Assembly: GCA_024709705.1 (NCBI GenBank)
Contig: JANJWE010000047.1
Span: forward strand, 1 to 14,829
Direction of reading: 5' to 3'
Origin: Flavobacterium sp.
GTDB lineage: Bacteria > Bacteroidota > Bacteroidia > Flavobacteriales > Flavobacteriaceae
Length of the DNA stretch: 14,829 nucleotides
The first letter of the stretch is position 1, and every line of letters starts with the position of its first letter. The translations under genes and the position numbers were made by a program. The notes beneath the pieces were generated by a model. It searched no databases. It was not told where the DNA came from and saw nothing but the letters and a program-made list of their open reading frames with translations. Positions 7,032-14,829 of this stretch are shown here, one piece after another.

Positions 7032-8414
7032 ATGAGACATCTTAACAAATTAGTTGTAGCTATCTTTATGTTTGCCGGGTTAACCTCTCAAGCACAAGAT
7101 AAAAACAATCCTTGGGCATTAACCATCGGTACAAATGCTTTAGACGGAGGAAGAGTAAGTGCTGCTCAAAGCATTGAAAATCAATTTTCTGAGTATTTCA
7201 ATGCCAATGATTTTTGGAGCTTTGTTCCATCAGTATCTTATTTAACAGTATCTAAGTATGTAGGAGATAATTTCTCTTTCGGTATTACTGGATCTTTTAA
7301 CAAAATTACAAAATTCGTAAGCCCTAAAGTTGGTGGAGAATATGTAGTTACAAATCCTGAGTTTTTATATTATGGAATTGATGGTGCCATCAACTATAGT
7401 GTAGGTACTTTCTTCAAAACGTTAGAGCCATCTTTACACATTGGTGGAGGTTATACTTTCTTGGAAGATAACAGTGCCGGTACTGTAAACGGAGGTTTAG
7501 GATTAAACATTTGGTTCTCTGAAACTGTAGGTTTATCTTTACGTTCAACTTATAAGCATTCTTTCGAAGATGACAGAACGGTTATGCCATCTCACATGCA
7601 ACATTTTGCAGGTCTTACTTTCAAATTTGGAGGTAAAGATACAGACGGTGATGGAATCTATGACAAAGACGATGCTTGTCCGGATACTTTCGGTTTAAAA
7701 CAATTCAATGGTTGTCCTGATACAGATGGTGACGGAATCCAAGATAAAGATGATGCTTGTCCAGATACTTTTGGTTTAGCTGAATTCCAAGGATGTCCTG
7801 ATGCTGATGGTGATGGTATTGCTGATAAAGATGATGCTTGTCCAGAAGTAAAAGGATTGAAAGAATTAAAAGGTTGTCCAGATGCAGACGGTGACGGTAT
7901 TGCTGATAAAGATGACAAATGTCCTAACGAAAAAGGTCCAAAAGAAAACAATGGATGTCCATGGCCAGATAGAGATGGTGACGGAGTTCTTGACAAAGAC
8001 GATAAATGTCCGGATGTAAAAGGAACAGTTGCAAATAACGGTTGTCCTGAAGTAACTGAGGAAGCTGTGAAAAAATTAAACGAGTTTGCTAAATCAATCT
8101 TGTTTGACACAGGAAAATCTACTATTAAATCAGGTTCTTTTGAAACTTTAGCGGCTATTAAAAATGTAATGAATGAATATCCTAATGCCAGATTTAGAAT
8201 AGAAGGTCATACAGATAGCACCGGTAGATTAGCTACTAACGAAAGATTATCAAAAGAAAGAGCTGCTGCTGTTAAAGATTATTTAATTGCTAACGGTGTA
8301 GAAGCTTCTAGATTAGAGTCTGAAGGTTATGGTCCATCTAGACCAGTTGCTGATAACAAAACAGCTGCCGGAAGAGCACAAAACAGAAGAACTGAAGTTG
8401 TAGTTATTAAATAA
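7032..8414 (+). CDS. OmpA-family outer-membrane protein with thrombospondin type 3 repeats
   Basis: This is a 460-residue envelope protein that probably links the outer membrane to peptidoglycan. The signal peptide is residues 1-21, with likely cleavage after SQA. Residues from about 22 to 200 look like an amphipathic beta-barrel, with alternating aromatic and hydrophobic strands ending in [10 protein letters not shown]. Five calcium-binding TSP3-type repeats follow (about 203-340), each with DxDGDGxxDxDDxCP followed by a GCP segment. The C-terminal OmpA domain spans about 345-460: [10 protein letters not shown], then H393-T-D395 and R410 in NERLSKERA. The D395/R410 spacing matches the diaminopimelate-binding pair of OmpA domains. 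The family resembles the major P60-type OmpA antigens of Flavobacterium, from memory. A near-consensus promoter, a strong terminator and uniform codon choice suggest high expression from a single-gene unit. Confidence 0.93.
   Translation: MRHLNKLVVAIFMFAGLTSQAQDKNNPWALTIGTNALDGGRVSAAQSIENQFSEYFNANDFWSFVPSVSYLTVSKYVGDNFSFGITGSFNKITKFVSPKVGGEYVVTNPEFLYYGIDGAINYSVGTFFKTLEPSLHIGGGYTFLEDNSAGTVNGGLGLNIWFSETVGLSLRSTYKHSFEDDRTVMPSHMQHFAGLTFKFGGKDTDGDGIYDKDDACPDTFGLKQFNGCPDTDGDGIQDKDDACPDTFGLAEFQGCPDADGDGIADKDDACPEVKGLKELKGCPDADGDGIADKDDKCPNEKGPKENNGCPWPDRDGDGVLDKDDKCPDVKGTVANNGCPEVTEEAVKKLNEFAKSILFDTGKSTIKSGSFETLAAIKNVMNEYPNARFRIEGHTDSTGRLATNERLSKERAAAVKDYLIANGVEASRLESEGYGPSRPVADNKTAAGRAQNRRTEVVVIK
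7638..8050 (+). repeat. Five in-frame TSP3 repeats inside the OmpA-family gene
   Basis: Five repeats of about 75-85 bases each encode DxDGDGxxDKDDxCP units. The third and fourth are closest in DNA sequence (both contain GGTATTGCTGATAAAGATGA). Synonymous drift between copies shows they are old and under protein-level selection. The repeat unit also creates a long spurious open frame on the minus strand. Confidence 0.88.
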
Positions 8415-8433
8415 TTACAATTCAAATAAATGC

Positions 8434-8466
8434 AAAAAACGCTCCGATTTTCGGGGCGTTTTTTTA
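8434..8466 (+). terminator. Intrinsic terminator of the OmpA-family gene
   Basis: A 9-bp stem, ACGCTCCGA (8439-8447) with TCGGGGCGT (8451-8459), contains one G-U pair and has a TTT loop. It is preceded by an A run and followed by an unbroken T run of seven from 8459. It ends only about 10 bases before the next start codon. Confidence 0.9.
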
Positions 8467-8476
8467 TTTTTATACA

Positions 8477-11236
8477 ATGAATTCAGAATCTTTTTTACAT
8501 AAGGTAGCACAACAAATCCGAGTTAAACAACAAAACTCTTCAAATGAAGTGGTAGTAATACTACCCAATAAACGTGCTAGAGTTTTTTTGGTTAATGCCT
8601 TTAAGGATGTAATTCAGAAACCCACTTTTGTTCCTCAAATTCTTAGTGTTGAGGAGTTTATTCAAGATGTAGCCGGAATACGAAGTATAGATTCGGTTAC
8701 TTTATTATTTGAATTTTTTGCCGTGTACAATGAAATTACCCCAAAAGAGGAATTGCAAACTTTTGAGCAATTTGCCAATTGGGCTAAAATTTTGATTCAA
8801 GATTTTAATGAAATAGACCGCTATCTTTTGGACCCAAATCACGTCTTTTCCTATCTCAAAGATATTGAGGCTATAAAAAGATGGAATTTAAATCCCGACG
8901 AAACCACACAACTTATTCAAAAATATTTGCATTTTTGGGAACAAATGCCCCATTATTACCATGCTTTTTATGCTCATCTTTTAGCCAAAGGTATAGGCTA
9001 TCAAGGGTTGATTTACCGAGAAGCGGTAGAGAATTTACAGCATTTTACTCAATCCCAAAAAGATTCCTTTTTTTTATTTGCAGGATTTAATGCTTTAAAT
9101 CAAGCCGAAGAGAAAATAGTACAACATTTACTATCTTTAGATAAAGCCCAAATTCTTTGGGATACAGAAGAAATTTTCCTTTCAGATTCCTTTCATGATG
9201 CAGGTTATTTTGCTCGAAAGATCAAGAAAAATTGGAGTTATTATAAAAGTCATCCTTACCAATGGATTTTTGATGCTTTTACAACGTCTAAAAATATTCA
9301 GGTAATTGGTACCCCAAAAACGATTGGCCAAGCAAAAATAGTAGGTCATATAGTTAAAGATTTACAGAAAGAACAATCTTTAGATCAAATAGCTATTGTT
9401 TTAGGGGAAGAAAACATGTTGATCCCTTTATTACATTCTTTACCGGAATCTGTTTCAAAACTTAACATTACGATGGGTTTCCCGGCTAAAAGTAATCCGG
9501 TTCAAATATTGATTTCAAATCTTTTTAGGATGCATCTTAATGCGGTTAAACGAAATCCGAAGGCTTACGTTTTTTACTATAAAGATATTTTAGACCTGTT
9601 ACAGCATGCATTGGTAGAACCTTATATCTCCTCACAAAAGCTGATTCAAAGAATCAACCAAAATAACTATACGTTTATTACACACCATAGTTTCTCAGAA
9701 ATTAGTCAAAATGACGAGCCCTATTTTTCATTGCTATTCTCCAAATGGTCTTCAAAACCTTTGGAAATCTTGGACCAATTAGGGGCTATTCTTTTGCACA
9801 TCAAGTCTATTTTAAAGACAGAAAATGAAAGTGATCGAATTACATTAACATTTTTATACTCTATTTATAAGGTTTTGCAACAATTAAAAAATCATTGCGA
9901 AAATTATCCCTATGTAAACACCTTAGAGGGTTTGTTTGCCTTGTATAAACAAAGTGTAGATTTAGCCGAAGTTTCTTTTGAAGGCGAACCTTTGGAGGGC
10001 TTGCAAATAATGGGTGTTCTAGAAAGCAGGGTTTTAGATTTTAAAAATGTTATCATTACATCTTTAAACGAAGGTATTTTTCCGGCCGGAAAGTCTCAAA
10101 ATTCATATATTCCTTTAGATGTCAAAAAAGAATTGGGTTTGCCTACCTATAAAGAAAAAGATGCCATTTATACCTACCACTTTTATCATTTACTCCAAAG
10201 AGCTCAAAATATTTTTCTTTTGTATAATACTGAATCCGAAGGATTAGATGCCGGTGAAAAGAGCAGATTTATCACTCAAATTGAAGTAGAAAAACACCCG
10301 AATCATAATTTAAGTCATCAAATTTACAATGCTATTCTCCCCGAAAAGCCTCATCAACCCATGATTATTGAAAAAACGGATAAAGTTGTCCTACGACTCA
10401 GAGAAATGGCAGAAAACGGATTTTCTCCTTCTACTTTAACCACTTATATCCGAAATCCAATTCAGTTTTATTTGCAAAGAATTTTGAAAATTTCCGAAGC
10501 AGATGAGGTTGAAGAAAGTATTGCTGCCAATACTTTAGGAACCATTATTCACGGTACTTTGGAAGCGTTATATCGTCCTTTTTTGAATCAAAAGATGAAA
10601 GTTTCAATGATTGAAAGCATGTTACAACTTCTGGACGAGGAAGTAGCTCATCAGTTTAAAAAAGAATACAAAGAAGGTGAAATTTCTAAAGGCAAAAATT
10701 TGCTGGCCTTTGAAGTTGCCAAAAGAAATGTTTTCAACTTTTTGCAATTGGAGAAAAGATTACTTCTAGAAGGTGATGATTTAGAAGTTTTGTTTTTGGA
10801 GCAAAATTTTGAATTCGATTGGGTTGATAATCGCTTGCCTTTTCCCATTAAAATTAAAGGAAACGTAGACCGTATTGAACGACGAAACGGGGTTTTGAGA
10901 ATCATAGATTACAAAACCGGAAAAGTGGAACAAAGTAGTTTATGCATTGACTTTTGGGACGAATTAACCTCTGATATCAAGTATGATAAAATCATTCAAT
11001 TGTTGTGTTACGCTTTGATGATACGGCCTTATTTTCCGGATAAATTTGTGGAGGTTGGTATTGTTTCGTTTAAAAATCTAAAAGTCGGTTTTATGCCATT
11101 CCAAATAAAAGAAGACAAAAAAGGAATAGCACAATCGGTAGACGAGACTGTATTGTTAGAATTTCAAACGCAGTTAGTTCAACTTATTCTTGAAATTTTC
11201 AACATTGAAATTCCTTTTCAAGAACGAATAGTTTAA
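8477..11236 (+). CDS. addB: AddB-like PD-(D/E)XK nuclease subunit
   Basis: This 919-residue protein is the probable partner of AddA, carrying the second nuclease and a degenerate helicase-like N-terminal region. The N-terminus (VVVILPNKRARVFL) aligns with the place of a Walker A motif but has no GxGKT, consistent with the non-motor role of AddB. The C-terminal nuclease begins near F649 (FSPSTLTTYIRNPIQF). It shows H692 (IIHGTLEAL), D798 (NVDRIE), D811 and K813 (IIDYKTG) and QxxxY at Q841/Y845, so catalysis should be intact. The four-cysteine Fe-S staple of Bacillus AddB is absent: asparagine replaces the first cysteine in IRNPIQF, and only three scattered cysteines exist in the protein. The start ATG is 10 bases after a strong terminator, with no clear promoter. 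The annotation could also read simply RecB-family exonuclease. Confidence 0.82.
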   Translation: MNSESFLHKVAQQIRVKQQNSSNEVVVILPNKRARVFLVNAFKDVIQKPTFVPQILSVEEFIQDVAGIRSIDSVTLLFEFFAVYNEITPKEELQTFEQFANWAKILIQDFNEIDRYLLDPNHVFSYLKDIEAIKRWNLNPDETTQLIQKYLHFWEQMPHYYHAFYAHLLAKGIGYQGLIYREAVENLQHFTQSQKDSFFLFAGFNALNQAEEKIVQHLLSLDKAQILWDTEEIFLSDSFHDAGYFARKIKKNWSYYKSHPYQWIFDAFTTSKNIQVIGTPKTIGQAKIVGHIVKDLQKEQSLDQIAIVLGEENMLIPLLHSLPESVSKLNITMGFPAKSNPVQILISNLFRMHLNAVKRNPKAYVFYYKDILDLLQHALVEPYISSQKLIQRINQNNYTFITHHSFSEISQNDEPYFSLLFSKWSSKPLEILDQLGAILLHIKSILKTENESDRITLTFLYSIYKVLQQLKNHCENYPYVNTLEGLFALYKQSVDLAEVSFEGEPLEGLQIMGVLESRVLDFKNVIITSLNEGIFPAGKSQNSYIPLDVKKELGLPTYKEKDAIYTYHFYHLLQRAQNIFLLYNTESEGLDAGEKSRFITQIEVEKHPNHNLSHQIYNAILPEKPHQPMIIEKTDKVVLRLREMAENGFSPSTLTTYIRNPIQFYLQRILKISEADEVEESIAANTLGTIIHGTLEALYRPFLNQKMKVSMIESMLQLLDEEVAHQFKKEYKEGEISKGKNLLAFEVAKRNVFNFLQLEKRLLLEGDDLEVLFLEQNFEFDWVDNRLPFPIKIKGNVDRIERRNGVLRIIDYKTGKVEQSSLCIDFWDELTSDIKYDKIIQLLCYALMIRPYFPDKFVEVGIVSFKNLKVGFMPFQIKEDKKGIAQSVDETVLLEFQTQLVQLILEIFNIEIPFQERIV

Positions 11237-11243
11237 TTCACTA

Positions 11244-12029
11244 TCACTTAATTTTTTTTAAAAATGCCATTAAGACTATTTTCAATTCGTCTTGATTCTC
11301 AATATGGCTCATATGACCATCAGGGAAAGTTACCAAATCTACTTTAGTGTTTTCAATTTGATCTAAGTTGTCTTCATAATTTAAAACACCGTCTTTTTTT
11401 CCTAAAATCAACAGCATTGGGTAGGGAGCAAAATGAAGAATAACCTCTCTGTCTTTTCTGATTTTCATGCCTTCTAAAGCAGCAACAATACCTTGAAGTG
11501 ATGTTTTTAAAGCTTCTTGACGAACGTTTTCAATGATTTCCTCCAATCGTTCCCTATTGTCTTCACTGAATAAATTACCGATAGACATGCGAACAAAAGC
11601 AGTGTAGTTTTGTTTTACAGCCATAATGGCTCGGTCTCTGTTGATTTTGCGTTCCTCGCTATCAGCACGTGAAGTTGAATTTAACAAAACCAAACCTTTC
11701 ATGTATTCCGGATACAATTCGGCGAAAGCCAAAGCAACATAGCCACCCATCGAATGCCCAATAAAAATTGCTTTCCTGATTTTAAGTTCGTGTAAAACGT
11801 AATGAACCATATCGGCTTGATCTTCCATGGTGTGAATGTATCCTAGACTTTCGGAGGCTCCATGACCCAATAAATCTAGGGCAATGACTCGATGTTTCTT
11901 TGAAAATTCAGGAATAAAAGCTTCCCACATTGATAGGTTTTCCAAAAAACCGTGTAACAAAACAACAGCGGTGCCTTTTCCGATATCGCTGTAATTGATT
12001 TTGGTGTTTTTGTAGAGAAAGGATTTCAT
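11244..12029 (-). CDS. Alpha/beta hydrolase (esterase/lipase-like), substrate unknown
   Basis: This 261-residue cytoplasmic serine hydrolase of the alpha/beta fold has its oxyanion-side HGF motif at residues 26-28 and a DLLGHGAS segment at 52-59. The nucleophile is S93 in GHSMGG, the acid D213 in LGKKDGVLNY, and the base probably H239 (DGHMSHIEN; H242 is nearby). The lid region (about 120-200) is helical and charged. The sequence gives no clue to substrate: carboxylesterases, epoxide hydrolase-like and menaquinone-pathway MenH-like proteins share this outline. It converges with addB, leaving a 7-bp gap without a convincing terminator. The ATG is only 5 bases from an exact -7 box, suggesting a leaderless or nearly leaderless transcript. 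Confidence 0.88.
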   Translation of the reverse strand: MKSFLYKNTKINYSDIGKGTAVVLLHGFLENLSMWEAFIPEFSKKHRVIALDLLGHGASESLGYIHTMEDQADMVHYVLHELKIRKAIFIGHSMGGYVALAFAELYPEYMKGLVLLNSTSRADSEERKINRDRAIMAVKQNYTAFVRMSIGNLFSEDNRERLEEIIENVRQEALKTSLQGIVAALEGMKIRKDREVILHFAPYPMLLILGKKDGVLNYEDNLDQIENTKVDLVTFPDGHMSHIENQDELKIVLMAFLKKIK

Positions 12030-12034
12030 TGTAG

Positions 12035-12064
12035 CAAAAATAGATTTTACCGCTAATTCGCGAA
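12035..12064 (-). promoter_or_regulatory. Candidate promoter of the alpha/beta hydrolase gene
   Basis: The minus strand reads TTCG (12064-12061), an 18-base spacer, then TATTTTTG (12042-12035). The -7 box is exact and the -33 box has one mismatch. The start codon lies five bases downstream of the -7 box, so transcription would begin at or next to the A of the ATG. Confidence 0.45.
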
Positions 12065-12067
12065 TTA
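12054..12067. promoter_or_regulatory. 14-bp palindrome overlapping the hydrolase -33 region (possible operator)
   Basis: TAATTCGCGAATTA is a perfect inverted repeat centred between 12060 and 12061, directly over the predicted -33 box. It has no loop or T run and so is not a terminator. A repressor binding site is one explanation. No regulator gene is nearby, and AT-rich palindromes also arise by chance. Confidence 0.35.
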
Positions 12068-12089
12068 ATTTTTCTTAAATATGTATTTC

Positions 12090-12123
12090 AAAAAACGACT
12101 CACATTTCTGCAAGCCGTTTTTT
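12090..12123 (-). terminator. Probable terminator of the peptidase gene
   Basis: Complementary arms AAAAAACG (12090-12097) and CGTTTTTT (12116-12123) are extended by CT/AG pairs after one mismatch, with a 12-base loop. Read on the minus strand, it follows the peptidase stop by about 17 bases and ends in a T run. The GC part of the stem is short, so termination may be partial. Confidence 0.55.
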
Positions 12124-12139
12124 AAACTTTTAAACCAAT

Positions 12140-13432
12140 CTAAGCATTCATAATCGATTCAATCTCTTCCACCTCAATCGGAATATTTCGCATCAAATTA
12201 TACGGTTCGCCGGTTTTTTGAATAACTACGTCGTCTTCCAATCGTATACCAAAACCTTCTTTGGGGATGTAAATCCCAGGTTCCACCGTAAAAACCATGT
12301 TGGCCTGCATGGGTTCATGCAATAATCCATAATCATGCGTGTCTAATCCCAAATGATGCGAAGTACCGTGCATGAAATACTTTTTATAGGCTGGCCATTC
12401 CGGATTTTCGTTTTGCACATCTGCTTTGTCCAAAAGGCCCAAACCTAACAATTCCGAAGTCATGATTTTACCCACTTCTACATGGTATTCTTTCCATAAT
12501 GTACCGGGAACCAACATTTTTGTAGCTTCATTTTTCACCCGTAAAACGGCATGGTACACTTCTTTTTGTCTTTCTGTAAAACGACCGGAAACCGGAATCA
12601 TTCGCGTCATATCACTGGAATAATTGGCATATTCCGCACCTACATCCAACAAAATCAAATCGCCTGCTCGGCATTGTTGGTTGTTTTCAATGTAATGCAA
12701 CACATTGGCATTGTTCCCCGAAGCAATAATGGGTGTGTATGCAAAACCTTTGGAACGATTGCGTAAAAATTCATGAGCAAATTCGGCTTCAATTTCATAT
12801 TCCATGACATTTGGCTTCACAAACGATAATACCCTTCTGAACCCTTTTTCGGTAATATCACACGCTTTTTGAAGTAAATCAATTTCTTCGCTTTCCTTTA
12901 CAGAACGTAAACGTTGCAAAATCGGATTGCTTTTTTCTACTTTATGAGCCGGATAATTTTCTTTCCACCATTTTACAAATCGGGCTTCTCGTGTTTCGGT
13001 TTCTAGGGTTGCACGATAATGTTCATTGGTATTGATATACATTGTTTCGGCATAAGCCATAACTTCTTTCAAAATTTTCTGAAAATCGGTCAACCAATAC
13101 ACGGTTTTAATGCCGGAAACTTCATAGGCTCGTTCTTTGGTCAATTTTTCACCTTCCCAAACGGCAATGTGTTCATTGGTTTCTCTGAGAAATAAAATTT
13201 CTCTTAAATGGGGATACTGTGCATCCGGAAAAAGAAGCAATATACTTTCTTCTTGATCCACCCCGGATAAATACAGAATATCTCGATGTTGAGCAAATGG
13301 TAAGGTAGAGTCTGCACTTACCGGATAAATGTCGTTAGAATTAAAAACGGCAACGCCATTGGGTTTCATTTGAGCAGTAAATTTAGCTCTGTTTTTGATA
13401 TATAAATTGCGATCAACAGGATGGTATTTCAT
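12140..13432 (-). CDS. pepP: Aminopeptidase P family Xaa-Pro metallopeptidase (M24B)
   Basis: This cytoplasmic dinuclear-metal peptidase removes N-terminal residues preceding proline. In the 430-residue form, an N-terminal creatinase-like domain (about 1-170) includes LPFAQHRDILYLSGVDQEESILLLFPD. The pita-bread catalytic domain shows the five ligands D263 (LLDVGAEY), D274 (SSDMTR), H359 (HGTSHHLGLDTHD), E384 (VEPGIYIP) and E399 (RLEDDVV), matching the order and spacing of Escherichia coli PepP. The frame can be read ten codons further upstream to a TTG, but that codon overlaps the predicted -7 box. I therefore chose the ATG at 13432-13430 (MKYHPVDRNLYIKNR). The gene is single, ends at a probable terminator, and is divergent from the BNR-repeat gene. 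Prolidase is an alternative name, but the N-terminal domain favours aminopeptidase P. Confidence 0.92.
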   Translation of the reverse strand: MKYHPVDRNLYIKNRAKFTAQMKPNGVAVFNSNDIYPVSADSTLPFAQHRDILYLSGVDQEESILLLFPDAQYPHLREILFLRETNEHIAVWEGEKLTKERAYEVSGIKTVYWLTDFQKILKEVMAYAETMYINTNEHYRATLETETREARFVKWWKENYPAHKVEKSNPILQRLRSVKESEEIDLLQKACDITEKGFRRVLSFVKPNVMEYEIEAEFAHEFLRNRSKGFAYTPIIASGNNANVLHYIENNQQCRAGDLILLDVGAEYANYSSDMTRMIPVSGRFTERQKEVYHAVLRVKNEATKMLVPGTLWKEYHVEVGKIMTSELLGLGLLDKADVQNENPEWPAYKKYFMHGTSHHLGLDTHDYGLLHEPMQANMVFTVEPGIYIPKEGFGIRLEDDVVIQKTGEPYNLMRNIPIEVEEIESIMNA

Positions 13433-13459
13433 AATAGGATGAATAAATGATGTAAAAAC

Positions 13460-13489
13460 CAAAATTACTAAGATTAGAGCGATTTGAAG
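13460..13489 (-). promoter_or_regulatory. Candidate promoter of the peptidase gene
   Basis: The minus strand has TAATTTTG (13467-13460), an exact TAnnTTTG, preceded by an 18-base spacer and only a partial -33 box (CTTC at 13489-13486). The leader would be about 23 nt. The -7 box is persuasive and the -33 box is weak. Confidence 0.42.
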
Positions 13490-13507
13490 TTAATTCGACT
13501 CTAAAAT

Positions 13508-13538
13508 TTTGTTAACCGTTCATTTATAACTAAATTTC
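13508..13538 (+). promoter_or_regulatory. Candidate promoter of the BNR-repeat gene
   Basis: The sequence has TTTG (13508-13511), a 19-base spacer, and TAAATTTC (13531-13538), one mismatch from consensus at the last base. The leader would be about 15 nt, AT-rich and without a Shine-Dalgarno. Confidence 0.55.
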
Positions 13539-13558
13539 CCTACTAAAAAAATCTCAGA

Positions 13559-14829
13559 ATGAATCGAATTATACTTTCCTCATTGTTTTTGTTTTTGAGT
13601 TGCTTTTTGTGGTCTCAAAATACCCCTATAACCCCAAAGGCTTCATGGGTTCAAAATATTGCTTTTGAAAGTGTTGGTCCCACCATCATGAGCGGTAGAG
13701 TAGTTGATGTAGAAGTTAATCCCGATAATTCAACAGAATTTTACGTAGCTTATGCTTCCGGAGGATTATGGTATTCCAACAATAACGGGATGAGCTTTTT
13801 ACCTGTTATGGACTCTGCACCAACCAATAATGTTGGAGAAATTGCGGTAGATTGGAAAAATGGAGTCTTGTGGGTGGGAACGGGAGAACACAATGCTTCT
13901 CGATCTTCTTATGCCGGAATCGGAATTTTGAAATCTACCGATAAAGGAAAAACATGGAAAAATATGGGCTTAACCGACAGTCATCACATTGGGAAAATTG
14001 AATTAAATCCCAACAACCCCAATGAGATTGTAGTTGGTGTAACCGGACATTTGTATTCTAAAAACAAAGAACGCGGGATATACAAATCTACAGATGGCGG
14101 TAACTCCTGGAAACAGACTTTATTTATTGATGATGAAACCGGAATTATTGATGTTTCTGTTTCGCCCAAAAATTTCAATATTCAATATGCTGCCGCTTGG
14201 AAAAAAGACAGAAAAGCATGGAATTTTTTGGGTAACGGTTCTACTTCCGGAATTTACAAAAGTGAAGATGGAGGCAGTTCTTGGCAATTGATTTCTACTG
14301 AACTTAGCGGTTTACCAACAGGTGAAGGCGTTGGACGAATTGGCTTGGCGGTTTATGATAATGATATTGTATATGCTGTACTGGATAACCAGAACAGAAG
14401 ACCTGTAAACAACACAAACAAAACGTCATTGCCAGAGATGTTTAGTGTGCCGGGGGATGTTTTTTTGCAAATCCCGGATAAGGAAATGAATTCGTATCTA
14501 AAGAAACAAGGCTACACAGAAAAATACAGAGCTCAAAATTTAAAAAACTTAGTAAACGAGGGGACCATGAAACCTGAGGAAGTTAAGAAGGTGGTTTTAG
14601 ATGCCAACAAAGCCCTTTTTGAAACAGAAGTTATAGGTGCCGAAGTATATAAATCTAACGATGGTGGAAAAACGTGGCAAAAAACCCATTCTGATTTTAT
14701 AGACGATTTTTATTATTCTTATGGATATTATTTTGGTAGGATTGCGGTAGATTTAAATAATTCTAATAAAATTTACCTTTCCGGCGTACCGGTTTTAAAG
14801 TCGGATGATGGGGGAAAAACTTTTGTTTC
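13559..14829 (+). CDS. Secreted VPS10/sortilin-like BNR-repeat protein, 5' part (3' end outside window)
   Basis: The open frame starts at the ATG at 13559 and continues unbroken for 423 codons to the window edge. The signal peptide is MNRIILSSLFLFLSCFLWSQ, with likely cleavage after SQ. A cysteine at position 15 is a poor lipobox. The mature part is a beta-propeller with repeated Asp-box (BNR) motifs: KSTDKGKTW, KSTDGGNSW, KSEDGGSSW, KSNDGGKTW and KSDDGGKTF at the edge, plus the degenerate YSNNNGMSF. The Asp-box marks a propeller turn and does not prove sialidase or glycosidase activity. Bacteroidetes members are usually annotated as VPS10-domain or glycosyl hydrolase-like proteins. About 80 polar, lysine- and glutamate-rich residues (around 14391-14635) interrupt the propeller and look helical. 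Whether a type IX secretion signal is present at the C-terminus cannot be seen. The function is unknown. Confidence 0.85.
   Translation, partial: MNRIILSSLFLFLSCFLWSQNTPITPKASWVQNIAFESVGPTIMSGRVVDVEVNPDNSTEFYVAYASGGLWYSNNNGMSFLPVMDSAPTNNVGEIAVDWKNGVLWVGTGEHNASRSSYAGIGILKSTDKGKTWKNMGLTDSHHIGKIELNPNNPNEIVVGVTGHLYSKNKERGIYKSTDGGNSWKQTLFIDDETGIIDVSVSPKNFNIQYAAAWKKDRKAWNFLGNGSTSGIYKSEDGGSSWQLISTELSGLPTGEGVGRIGLAVYDNDIVYAVLDNQNRRPVNNTNKTSLPEMFSVPGDVFLQIPDKEMNSYLKKQGYTEKYRAQNLKNLVNEGTMKPEEVKKVVLDANKALFETEVIGAEVYKSNDGGKTWQKTHSDFIDDFYYSYGYYFGRIAVDLNNSNKIYLSGVPVLKSDDGGKTFV

Noticed and set aside
7658..8110. 150-codon open frame on the minus strand inside the OmpA-family gene
   Set aside because: It is the shadow of the TSP3 repeats: a low-complexity, Ser/Pro-rich product with no start context or promoter, opposite a well-supported gene.
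11230..11258. ATAGT/ACTAT inverted repeat with a T run between the convergent addB and hydrolase genes
   Set aside because: The stem has five mostly A-T pairs and the T run starts several bases later. It is too weak to call a terminator.
13433..13462. Ten-residue upstream extension of the peptidase from a TTG codon
   Set aside because: The TTG is part of the predicted -7 box TAATTTTG, and the ATG at 13432 gives the expected N-terminus.

Overview
The window looks like a piece of a Flavobacteriaceae chromosome, most likely Flavobacterium or a close relative. The evidence is the low G+C content, the recurring Bacteroidetes-type promoter (TTTG or TTG, about 17-20 bases, then TAnnTTTG), the near absence of Shine-Dalgarno sequences, and the protein families: a long-form amidophosphoribosyltransferase, an OmpA-family porin with thrombospondin type 3 repeats, and a VPS10/BNR-repeat secreted protein. 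It reads as ordinary core chromosome. I see no insertion sequence, phage gene, CRISPR array, tRNA or rRNA.

Layout. Bases 1-1431 are the 3' three quarters of an amidophosphoribosyltransferase gene (purine synthesis), whose N-terminus lies outside the window. Bases 1432-1845 hold no protein gene but carry two tandem copies, 200 bp apart, of a small transcription unit of about 70 nt, each with its own promoter and terminator. These are probably sibling small RNAs and are the most interesting thing here. A bidirectional terminator follows, then sodA (superoxide dismutase, minus strand). Divergent from sodA is an addA-like helicase-nuclease (TTG start), followed 15 bp later by kbl (2-amino-3-ketobutyrate CoA ligase). 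Next come an OmpA-family gene with a near-consensus promoter and a strong terminator, and an addB-like nuclease gene. Converging on addB are two minus-strand genes, an alpha/beta hydrolase and an aminopeptidase P-family metallopeptidase. Divergent from the peptidase, a secreted BNR/VPS10-type propeller protein runs off the right edge.

How the genes relate. AddA and AddB together would form the end-resecting helicase-nuclease that replaces RecBCD in double-strand-break repair. Their genes are separated here by kbl and ompA. Superoxide dismutase shares a short divergent promoter region with addA, and the two predicted promoters overlap on opposite strands. The remaining genes are housekeeping (purine synthesis, threonine/glycine metabolism, peptide turnover) or envelope functions, with no evident shared pathway. 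I found no convincing new multi-gene system. The tandem sRNA pair is the best candidate for something not well described.
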